Positions 35,163-45,401 of a DNA stretch of 64,000 nt are shown here, one piece after another. Each line of letters starts with the position of its first letter. The first letter of the stretch is position 1. Position numbers and translations under genes: made by a program. The stretch comes from Multifurca ochricompacta. Lineage: Eukaryota; Basidiomycota; Agaricomycetes; Russulales; Russulaceae. Location: the NCBI GenBank assembly GCA_022496185.1, contig WTXG01000016.1:248001-312000 (forward strand). Direction: 5' to 3'. The notes beneath the pieces are model-generated. The model searched no databases. It was not told the DNA's origin and saw only the letters and a list, made by a program, of their open reading frames with translations.

Positions 35163-36630
35163 TTACTCTACACGCTCCCGCGCCAAGGGGAAATCGATGG
35201 GTTCAGTCACGCGGGCTGCCTCCCCGTACGTCAGCATGCCCACGAAAGGCATGAGGTTATACTTAAGGGTGTAATTGGCCGGTGTTGAATTTCTAGGAGT
35301 GTGCATATTAATGTCAGCAATGATCACGGGGATAACGGGATATATGGAAGCACCGCCGGTGCCAAGGAAGTGAATGGAGAAGTAACGTACTTAAACTTCG
35401 CGGATACCTCACGGAAGGGATACTTATTCTTGCCTGAAACCGCAATAACAGCGTCCTCCTTTCTGCGGACGATGCGATCCCAAAATACAACCTCATTCCG
35501 AACCTGTGAAGGTAACTTAACATTAGAGGGACTTAGGGGCTCACAACTACAAAATGGCAGGAAAAATGCATCTTTACGGCACCACGTTGCACTCGTCGTT
35601 GCCCTTCGATAGCGCAATGAATTCAAAGTGCAGTAGTGGTGACCGGTATCGGCCCGACACCACACGTGGGCATGGCATGGCATGGCATGGCACCATGATC
35701 ACATAAACTCGTGTCGTCGAAGATATCTCGAAAATTAGGAAAATGGGGAATGAGCCGGTGACTGCCATGCCGCTGTGGCGACCAATATAGCCGAACCAGC
35801 AAGCAATCCGCCCAGGTTGCAAGACTATTCCCCGATAACACGGATTCGGGTTCGGTACACGTTCCGTACCACCGTAGAAGAAGACCATAGAAGACCGAAG
35901 AGAATAGCATGAACTTACCCCCTTCGCATTCGTATACTCCGCTTCTAGATAAACGAACAACTGCTTCGTGTTCCAGTTGAATAAGGGCGTCAGGTCTTTG
36001 ATCCAAGATGAAGCAATAAAATTCGCAGATCACGTTGCAAACGGAGCGGAAATGAAAGGAGTTTGATTGAGACTTTTTATGAAGCAATATACGCTCATGA
36101 GAACGTACCAGCAGTTATATTGAAGTTAACGAAGGCGTATTCTTGCCGGCGGTGGGGATATCGTCGCGCTTCACCTGAGAACCTATTAGAATAGCCATGT
36201 TGGCGTCAACTCCAAATGGTGTGAGTATCAGAAACGAGAAAGAGAAGATAGGAGGTAAATAAAGCGGAGGATGACTTCTTCGCTATGTGAAGGGTCAACG
36301 TCGTGGCTAGATGTAGCAAACAACCCTTGGCTCATGCTATGCCTCATTGTGCCAATCGACTAACAATACAGACCGAGGGGAAGGGGACGAAAAAAAGGTG
36401 ATAGAAACGAGTTCAAAGGTGCCAAAAGAAATGCACGACCGCAAGGCCGTCGATGGCAGTGGTACAATAAAAAAGATCACTGCTTACACTTTTACAGATG
36501 TGACCTCAACCGATCCAGTTGGACCTCCGGTGAAGATAAATGAAGATAAGGCAATGGCCGTAAGAAGGACCATTATAGTAGTAGAAAGTGTGGCAGAGAC
36601 ATTGTTGATCCTGGCGTATATGCTATGCAT
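35163..36630 (-). CDS. SPC3: Signal peptidase complex subunit Spc3
   Basis: Spc3 (SPC22/23) is a single-pass ER membrane subunit essential for cleavage of secretory signal peptides by the Sec11 complex. Five exons give one continuous 178-residue frame, the usual family length: 36488-36630, 36109-36182, 35919-35995, 35391-35503 and 35163-35292. The N-terminus MHSIYARINNVSATLS is followed by a transmembrane helix (TIMVLLTAIALSSFIF). The lumenal part has EYAFVNFNITADLTPLFNWN, TKQLFVYLEAEYTNAKG, NEVVFWDRIVRRKEDA, GKNKYPFREVS and NYTLKYNLMPFVGMLTYG. These are hallmark blocks of the family. Introns 1 and 3 are long for this window (305 and 415 nt), which hides the gene among short frames. It is divergent from the acyltransferase gene, with 282 bp between the start codons. 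Confidence 0.93.
35669..35693. repeat. (GGCAT)n pentanucleotide repeat in an SPC3 intron
   Basis: Four perfect GGCAT units plus a partial fifth, within the 415-nt third intron of Spc3. Confidence 0.85.
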
Positions 36631-36912
36631 AGATTTAGATCAGAGGGGAGGGACGACGATGACAACGACGACGACGCAAAAGCAAATGCAGACACGTCGC
36701 AAAGTTACGTCGCTCGCGCTAAACTCAACTTTCGGTTAGCGCCGGAATGGATTACCATAAAAAGTAAATTTCTCCTGCGCCCCCTGGCCCAAGTCACTCA
36801 AGCGAGTAACCTCCCTTGGTCAATGTCGGTTGCTGCTCTTCCTCTTTAGCGACTCCTTTGCTACAGTGGTGACGACGATAAGAGTGGCGCTTCGATCTTC
36901 TTGCTTCAACCT
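36631..36912. promoter_or_regulatory. Compact divergent promoter (Spc3 / acyltransferase)
   Basis: Only 282 bp separate the two divergent start codons. Both products act at the ER membrane. No specific binding site was identified. An ACGACG-type repeat is present at about 36655-36677. Confidence 0.5.
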
Positions 36913-39275
36913 ATGGACACGGATTATATCTTGCACAGGGTCATTCGGCGTATCGCGTCTTGGGCGGTTCACTCTTTCTTTACCGAGGTGCGCGTCATCG
37001 GTGGGGAGAATGTACCAGCAAGTGGACCCATCATCGTGTATGTTTGTTTCGCGACCTTCTAAAAAAAAGTGTCCTCAATGTTCACGCTGTGTTGCAACTT
37101 TTGTAAATGGCCCGTTTAGAACTGCCACCCACCATAACATGATGCTGGATCCTGCCATCCTTTGTGCGTTTTCACGTTTTGTAAGCATTACCCTAATTAA
37201 TGCCACGCAGCCTCGGCGTTTCCCTACAAACGCATTTTACACTACTGGAGCAAAGGTCGGATCCTCGTCCCTTCTACGGCAATGTCCTGACAAGCCAATC
37301 CAGCCAGCCTCTTCGCGAATCCCGTTCTGCGAAAAATCCTTTACAGCACCGGCAACATACCAGTAGACCGCAAGAGCAAGGACCGCGAGGCTCTCTTTCG
37401 TGGTACGATCGAAACACTGAGTAGCGGTAGCGCAGTGGCACTCTTTCCGGAGGGTACTAGTTACACTGAGCCTCGAATAATGCAAGTCAAGGATGGTGCC
37501 GCATGGGCAGCACTTGAATACAGTAAATGGGCCAAGGAAAATCCAGAGCGTGCTTCTCATGAGCCACTTATGATCATGCCTTGCGCTATTGTTTACACAA
37601 ACAAGTCTAAGTACCGCAGTCATGTAAGCCCCTTTCGTGTGACTAGCGACCTGTGCAGAATGTCTCAACCTCCGCGCGGTTTGATAGGTCATCATGGAGT
37701 CAGCTACTTCTCGACGTTGTTCCGTACGCCAACTAATACTTTGACTTTTAGATTCGGTAGTCCTATCTCCATGGATTCCTACCTAAGCCAGTTTCTAGAG
37801 GGCGACGAGGATTCTCGGCGGGCCACTGTGAAACTCCTCACGCGCGCCATCGAAGCGCGCCTTGTTGAGTTGACGATCAACGCGCCCGACTGGTTAGTAA
37901 TCATGTGAATGTTACCTCCCGGTCTAATTCATCCCTTAAATTTAGGGACACCCTCTATGTAGCTCGTATGGCGAGAGACCTGCTCTGGGAAGACCAGGAA
38001 TCACTCGATCGTGATGAATATGTTAATATTTCACAGACGTAGGTCCAGCCGCATCATAGACGTGTCTACCCTCATTGACTTGTACGTCAGGCTGGTTGAT
38101 CTCTTCACAACTCCAGACGCCATCCCGAACTTCCAGGCCGTGCGCCGCTCTCTTCTAGAATACTATTCACTCTTGCAGTCAGCGCAACTAACCAATTCGG
38201 TGCTCTCTTCTCTCTCGCTCCCCCGGACACTGGATCCCAATCAACCTGTCGCACTGCCCAGCCGTTTGTACACGGCCCTCATACTCATTCGAGACAGCCT
38301 TGCTAGCCTGATACGTCTACCGTTTTTCCTCCTGCCCTTGATTGTTCACGCTCCTGCCTACGTTATGGGTCGGCTTGGCGCGCGACTCGTGATAGATGAG
38401 GAAGAGACACAGGCGCAGAATAAAATACTTTTTGGGATGTTCCTCCTCACGCTGATCTACCCTACGGCATTCTTGTTTATGTGGGCTTTCTTATGGTTTA
38501 CTCCTATTGGGGCCATTCTCTCCGCTACACTTGTCTGGCTATTCGCCGCCTATCATAACAAGCTTATCAATGGTGGGTAATTTAGCTATAACACGCTGTT
38601 TCAACCTAATTTCATGTTCTAGACAATTACGAGCAGTGTGTTTTCCCTCTTCTCGAAGCCCATTCACCCCCTAACCCAGTTTTATCTTTTTTCAGCATGA
38701 AGCGCGTTGGTGCCGCATGGCGCGTGCTAATTGGCGTTTGGGCGCCCAAGGAATGGGAGTATTCTCTGACGGCCCTTGCGCAATACACTGCTACCCCCAT
38801 TCCACCTGCAAATGAATGGGTCTCGGGAAGCTCCAAGACCGTTGTGAGTGGGGCCGCAGCGGAACCACCCGTCTCGCCGCAGCCGTATCGTGCACGACGC
38901 CCGCGTTCTGGACGAGTCATGCGGCACGTCCTGCGTACTCGCGCCAAGGCATCTCACTTGCTCGCGTCCTTCATAGCGCAACTGGAAAATGGTCCCGCGG
39001 AAAAGCGGGTGTGCGCCTCGGCCCACCTCGCGCGTCTTTACGGCGGCGTTGAGACTCCCGCGGGCTCCTCGGACACCAACAGTATAGCCGTATCCGTATC
39101 ACCACCCGCGCCTGTTGGCTGGCGTCGCGCACGTGAGGTCATTTCGTATCTACGCGCGCGTGGCGCAAAGATTGCGGCTCTCGAACGTGGCATCGAGGTT
39201 GAGTGGGTTGCGTCGACTAGTGATGGTGAGCTGTCCTCAGCTGAGGACAGGGACCTTGCCTCACCTCAGCGCTGA
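36913..39275 (+). CDS. SCT1: Glycerol-3-phosphate / DHAP sn-1 acyltransferase (Sct1/Gpt2 type)
   Basis: This is an ER membrane enzyme catalysing the first step of phospholipid and triacylglycerol synthesis: acyl-CoA transfer to glycerol-3-phosphate or dihydroxyacetone phosphate. It starts MDTDYILHRVIRR. PlsC motif I reads ATHHNMMLDPA (His-x4-Asp), then GNIPVDRKSKDR, motif III FPEGTSYTEPR and IMPCAIVYTNKSKYR. Two long hydrophobic C-terminal segments (LIRLPFFLLPLIVHAPAYV and the LFGMFLLTLIYPTAFLFMWAFL region) anchor it. The end is a basic cytosolic tail. Ten exons fit in one frame: 36913-37037, 37120-37163, 37211-37255, 37304-37623, 37688-37698, 37752-37892, 37946-38038, 38091-38572, 38623-38635 and 38696-39275. 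Exons 5 and 9 are micro-exons of 11 and 13 nt, each needed to keep family-conserved sequence in phase. The choice between Sct1 and Gpt2 orthology is not resolved. Confidence 0.92.
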
Positions 39276-42200
39276 GCGTTTTTCTGAAACTGTTCTTTTC
39301 ATCTATTATTTACGACTTTTTGATGTTCGAGTACATAATTTCCGTCTGGGTTGATTTTATGGTTTACGGTAGTATAACCCATACAGGGTCTACGTAGCAG
39401 AAATTCGATTGATTTTTTTTTTCTTGGAGTGTCCCCTCGTGAAAAGAATTGGAATGCCGTCGGAATCATATTCTATCAATCAATCAATGATAAGTTTTTT
39501 TTTTTTTTTCGTGAAATAAGGCGACGGGGGACGGGTACGGGGGACGGGTATGGCGGCGCCACGTAAATTGGTAATCAGATAGTGCCTAACAGCCTGATGC
39601 GTCAAAGCGGGGCTATCCATCAGGGCCGTAGTCGCGAGGGGAGGGGGGTGGGAGGTGGAGGGATTGTATTCGGGATTTGAGATAGACAGCCCTCACTTAC
39701 TTAAAGTCGAACCTCATGTAGCTGCCAATCTTTTGGCGTGGGCGCCCGCTGACTTGTCACCGAGGAACACCATGAACGCATTGCTGGCCCTGCAAGGGGG
39801 GGAGGGAGAAGATAATATCAGATAGTTCATATGATGCCGTGAGTTTGATGGTTTATCTGAAGATGCTCCGGTTCGTATTCACGTTTTTAGTGAGGCAGCG
39901 GAGGACGACGGAGGAGGTGTGAAGAGTGGAGAAATAATGATAATAATAAGAATAATAAAACGAGATTTGTATGGAGATGTTTCTGCACGTAAACCATGCC
40001 TCATGAACTTGTCCAGCTGTACCTGTTGCGTGGCTGGCTGCCCACTTGACGCTGGGTGAAACAAGTGTTTTCGATTTTTTTGCCCAGGCTCTGAGTAAAA
40101 GAGACACTTGACCGCACTACTTGTCTACGGTGGTGCCAATACCCCATGCATGCCCATACCGGCCGATGTCCTGTCCGGTGGGGGCAACGTACAAGTGTGT
40201 AGTACAGTTGTACACATGGTGATTAATTAAATTTCTTGTGTAGTGTCCGCAGTTAGTGAAAGGGCCTGCTGACTTGCTCCTGCTAGGCCGCGTCACCCCC
40301 AATCATCCTAGTTCCATGGTATTGTCCTAGAAGGCTCTACAAAGGGTTATGTTGTCGGTTGTCGCAAAAATAAAAAAGTTGTGTAAAAAAAAGAGTAAAG
40401 AGAGCCTTCGGTGAGCCATGTGAGCCATATAACTGGGCTCTCGCCTGCAAATGAGTTCGCGCCCGCCGTCGCATGAAAACCTCTCATACAGAAAGCTCAC
40501 ACGCTAGTCCTTAACCTGCAAATCTCATCCTCATGTCGTGCGCCCGCCTTTGAAAAAAAAAGAAAATTTGAACCCGTCTCGAACACACAAAGAAGAAGAA
40601 GAAAAAAAATAAAAATAAACCGCGCTTTCCGGTTGATTCCCGTCATGCGGTCAGTGTGTGGAAGAAAAAAAAACAAGTTGTGTGTCAACACGAGGTACCG
40701 TATGACAGGAAGCTTATCCCAGCAAGCTGTTGCTTTAAGCACCGGCCAGCGACATCATGGAGGACGGAGGAAGGAAAGTTAGGAAACTTCTACTGCCTAC
40801 CCCTTTGTTCTTGGAGACAGGGGGAGAGTGGCCAAGGCCAAGGTACAGTACAGTCAGTATTGCCTTCAGGCCCTCATGGTCAGGCCCTCCCCCCTCATCC
40901 CTCATCAACATCAACCAATCGACAGTGATTCTCACACGTTCACGTTTGGGGTTTTTCGTTATTCACGCCTCTCGGTATTCAACTGATTCTCCGGAGGATG
41001 CACGAAAACAGCGTTGGATCTTATAGTCAAAGAATCTGTCAACCATGCTCTGTCACCCAACAGTCAAAAATGATCTGGTGACCATGTCTCTGCCAATTCC
41101 ATGTTATGTCAAGAATAATTTATCACATATCACACACATCCTATAGCATCATTGCCATTTACCATTTACCATTACCATTACCATCGTGCCTGTTGTCGTT
41201 TATAGGTAGGCGCTACGGGCCGAACGGGACGGTCATGTGCAACCCGTCCTCCGCCTCCGCTCCTCTATTCCTCCGCTCCCCCGCAACCTCCTCTTGACTT
41301 ATTATCCCACCGGGCATCCACAGCGCTCAAAGTGCTATTCCTTGCCACGAAAAAAAAAAGAGAATCCCGTTAACCAATTAAACCTTCATAGTTAGAGTGC
41401 CCTGGGCCCTCTTGAGAAATTCTAGGCTCCTGTCGAAGTTGAAAAATGGGGTGGGTGGACATTTGTTACCAACGACACCAAATTAATGAAAAATGTCGGA
41501 CTTCGGACTTTGGAAAAGCTCAGTATCATTGGTTGGAGGTTTGGTTGGGGAGGGGTGTTTGAATCCAATGCAGCAATTTACAACGCAATTTACTGATGAT
41601 GCATCACCATTTACCACTTCTGTGCCCGGCAGTGCTAGATTTTCCTTTTACTTGTCCCGATAGCGACACTCTTCCCTGTGTGGCAGGTGCAGGCGAACAA
41701 GAGTGTTGACTGTCTCACTACAAAGTAAGGATCCGCGTTCTGGACTTGCATGCGCCAGTCTGCCGGGGTTCGGGATTAAATTTATAGGATAGATTCTGCT
41801 GCTGCTGGCTACTGGCTACTGGCTATATGACACGGACGGGTACGGGTACGGGCATGGGTACGGCTAAGGACTCGGGAAGACATCGTAAGCCGACAAACAA
41901 GTTACCTATGAACCTCCGTTGCCTTTTCTGGACCGAACCAACTTCCATTTCCTATAAAGTGAGATTCGGCTGGCAAAACATAACTTGGCCCTTTCGGTTA
42001 GTAGCTTTCACAAAGCTTAGCGAATCATTTTTTGCACACCTGAGAGCCGCAAACTCGTTCGTCCAATAACTCTCGCGCGATTGACAGGCCTTTTCAAATT
42101 TCACAACTGGTTGTGACCCTGACTAGACTATGCCATTTGCTGAGAGCTTGGACCTCGGGGGACGTGGAAACAGAGGAATTTCGATCTTTTGGCTTTCCTC

Positions 42201-43008
42201 AACTTTTGTTATCTCACTCTCACGGATCTTCGGATCCTTTTTTTCCTTTGTGGAGATTGGGGGATCAGAAAAATTTCTCAAGGTAACAACCAAAACCGAA
42301 ATGTGGCAATGTAGTAATCGGGGCCAGCAAAGAGAGAAGTACAAACTAACAAAAAATAACAGAAAAGTACTTTCTTTGGCATCTCTTTAAAATGCTTATT
42401 CCCGGCATGCTGTGCAGATTGGATGCGATGCCTGCCTTGGTGCTGTACCGATTTGAAAAATTAAAAATTAAAACATCGAGAGATGTCAGGAAGTCCAGGT
42501 TGGGCTCACAAACCCGGGGGGGGGTTTTTTTTTTCTTTATTTTTGCGTCTCCCATCTCTAGCGAAAGCTGAAGATCATCATACGGTCTTCGTCTTCTACA
42601 AGCACCGTTACCACCGCCACTCAGGGTACATGGCGGCGCCGCGCGTTGGTCGGAGTTGGTGAAGGAAAGTGGGTATATGGGTGTGTAGTGGTCGGTCCAT
42701 ATTTAGCTATCATCTGCTGAATTTGTCGTTCCTGGTGCATCTTTGCATCCGCTTTGCATCATAACACTTGGTCAATGCTAGACTGCCGCTTTACAATTGC
42801 CTTTGCATCAAGATCTGTCCCAAGGTCGAAAAGACCCTCACAGTAAACTACCAGGAAGGGCGCGATCTCTCACCATAACTCCGCGAGCACTATCAGGTAC
42901 GAATAACTACCAACCCCACTTTTAACACTTCAAATAGCAAGGTCACTACCCCGTTGGACTTGTTTCTTCGACACCACCTTCCACTTGCTCGTACCCATAC
43001 ATTCTATG
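39276..43008. other. 3.7-kb region without a supported gene
   Basis: Short frames on both strands are in conflict and carry no family motif. The nearest to coding is minus-strand about 39690-40107. There a potential final exon after a CAG acceptor (near 39797) is open in more than one frame and cannot be assigned. Poly-T/A tracts (39412-39422, 39494-39509), an AATAAT-rich stretch (39935-39960) and GGGTAC repeats (41838-41860) are present. It may hold regulatory DNA for the downstream Zn2Cys6 gene or remnants too decayed to recognise. Confidence 0.4.
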
Positions 43009-44115
43009 ATGCAGGCCGGTCACTATATTGAGCTATCCCGAGGACCGCGTACCCAAGTTAACGAGGTATTAAGCAAGCCCGCCTGACAGCAGGGCCGATT
43101 TGACCAAATTAAACCAGGTATATCTTAATGGGAGCCAATATCCTCAATATCAGAATGAGGCCATCGAGAACGTCTACTACTGGTATGATGGCACAGTGCC
43201 ATATTGTACCGATGCCACGGCATGCCAGCCTCTAGATGACAACTTCCTCCATATGAATGCCCCTGGCTATTGGTACGCTGGTGCTGGGTCTCAAGGAGCG
43301 CACCAGGTAAATTGCGTTACTTGTAAATGTAAGTAGCATGCACTGACTGACTTCATGATGGACGGAATGCAGCTTATAAACTTCAATCCTCACGTCGACA
43401 TCCAAGGAAGCCCTCACTCATACACCCTGCAACACTATGAGGCAGCACCTTTGGAAAATGCACCAGATCACAATCCCCTGCTTAGTTTCCCAACTTCGCC
43501 TTGCACTTCCCTCTCCTCTCTACCCTGGAGTGACTCGGAGCTGTCTCCAACGGCATGCCAACATACGAATGACACCGACAGACTCTCATCTGCCCCTCCA
43601 CCTCCAGTGCCGCAAACTGCACCACCCGCTGCGCCCAGCCACGTGAAACGTCAACGGGACCGTCAGGGTCTGTAAGGACATCGCTTCCTCCTCCTGCCGC
43701 TCTAGATTCCACACGCCGGGATGTGCTCGGGCGCCGCGCTCCAAAACAACGGCGCATTACGCGCGCAGTACAACCGCTGGCCTGTTACTTCTGTCGCGGG
43801 CGTAAGATTGCCTGCGGCCCGCCAGCCAATCTCGGTAGCGGCGATCGAACATGCGAGTATGTCGCTTTCCCTCCCCCACCCCCACATAACGATAATACAA
43901 GCGCGCACACATTTGTCATGGCCTTCACAGGCTGGCGCATTTTTTTTTTCTTCTTTCTCCAATCCAGTTAATGAGCAAACAGGAGCTGACAGTTTCTGTT
44001 TTTTTTTTTTTTTCTTGGTATGGACAGGCCATGTGCGCGGCGCCGCCTCGTTTGCGAATATCCTGCAGAATCATACCGTGGCCGCCGTCCCTCTGGATCA
44101 AAGCGGACTCTGTAA
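43009..44115 (+). CDS. Zn2Cys6 binuclear cluster protein, paralogue of the 30.4-32.7 kb gene
   Basis: Predicted DNA-binding regulator. The zinc cluster is clear: CYFCRGRKIACGPP...DRTC at about 43770-43856, then after a 171-nt poly-T-rich intron (43857-44027) the half CARRRLVCEYPAES, ending at the stop 44113-44115. As in the other paralogue the cluster is C-terminal, and the intron falls between the fourth and fifth cysteines. Upstream exons encode a Tyr/Asn/Gln/Pro-rich region (about 43100-43302, intron to about 43371, then a Ser/Pro-rich exon). A frame change near 43665 (GGGACC) is needed to enter the zinc-cluster exon. The start is uncertain: ATG 43009 with a short first exon, or ATG 43100. 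An alternative 3' splice from about 44111 to 44234 could extend the tail by about 43 residues. Confidence 0.6.
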
Positions 44116-45401
44116 GGACGGAAAGCGCTGAGATTTTTTTTTTGTGTGTGACTCGACGTGCCTTGAAATTCCTAAAGAGCCATATGCTTTTAAAAGTATT
44201 GTGTGTTATTTGCTGTCTTACCCGTATTTACAGAGCAGATCTGGAAGAAAGAGGAAGTGATCTTCCCGACAAGCCGTCATCAGGAGTTTGCTTTAGCTGC
44301 TACTCGCATCTGTCACAGTATGTACTAATGTTTTCTATGCCCTTCTCGGCATCATCTTTTTAGGTAGATAGATGGTCTCTCTCCTCGCTTCTAATGTCAT
44401 AGGGTCCCTAATTGTCGTATTTACTTTATATGTGTACCAATTCAATTAAAAACTACTAATATCAAAAAAGAGAAAAAATAATCGACAGGAGAGATTCGTG
44501 AATCTCGTGCATGCCTACTTAGTATCAAACTAGTCTAAGTCGTTCAGAGTTGCGTTGCAAGGACAGCGCGCGCAATACAAGGACCTTTTTTTTACGCGCA
44601 TTGAGTGGTTTAACCACACACCACACATACATTCTCCCACTATGCTCCCGTTCCGCTGATGCGCCGGGGCGGATTTCGACGACGACGGCAAATTAAGACA
44701 GACAGTCATAGTTCCATCATTCATCATCGTTTCAAAGAAGTTACGCCCCCCGTCCCGCCAATACCCCCGTCCCGAGTCACCGGCCCCAAACCCCCCCCCC
44801 CCATTGACTCCTTCCCTCTCTCTCTCACATTTTCTGCCCATCGCCCATCATTGCCCATTCAAGACGAGACCGTACCGGGTTGCGGTGACAGCGCGGGGCG
44901 CCATCATTAAAGATCCCATCGAAACGGGTCGACACCAAAAATCTATTCAAGAAAAAAAAAAAGAAAAAAAAGGGTTAGCTCGCCCCGCCAGCGCTAACTA
45001 CTTCCAGCTAGCTAGCGACCGACCCAGACCAAAGAGGACAAGGACAAGAAAATCCAGCAGGATAGAAAAAATAAAAAAAAACAAAGATAGTACCATAGAG
45101 AGAGATATAACGACTTCGTACAAAATTCATCGTATGCGCAGCACACACACAAAAAAAAGGGGTACCACTCAAAGAGATGTAGGGTTGAGAAAGGGAGATG
45201 ATATTACGCGCAGGCAATACTTTCTTCTTTTCAAGACTTAGTCCGTCAGAGTAGCAAGCATCCCACATGCAAACGACGCTCGGGACCAATGAGAAGCGGT
45301 CACGGCACAGACACAGACACAGACACACGCCAATATCCCTTCTTTTGCTTGTAGCCGCAAACAAATTGTAAGTAGAGGCGCAACGATGACACAAATATAT
45401 T
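44116..45401. other. Convergent intergenic region, low complexity
   Basis: This lies between the 3' ends of the Zn2Cys6 gene and cysteine synthase. It has a C-run (44789-44803) and A-runs (44951-44970, 45070-45085, 45150-45158). The large minus-strand frame (45008-45559) is a low-complexity translation over it. Apart from the possible alternative exon at about 44234-44363, nothing is supported. Confidence 0.5.

Noticed and set aside
39690..40107. Possible small minus-strand gene
   Set aside because: The candidate last exon is open in more than one frame, candidate introns are arbitrary, and no family is recognised.
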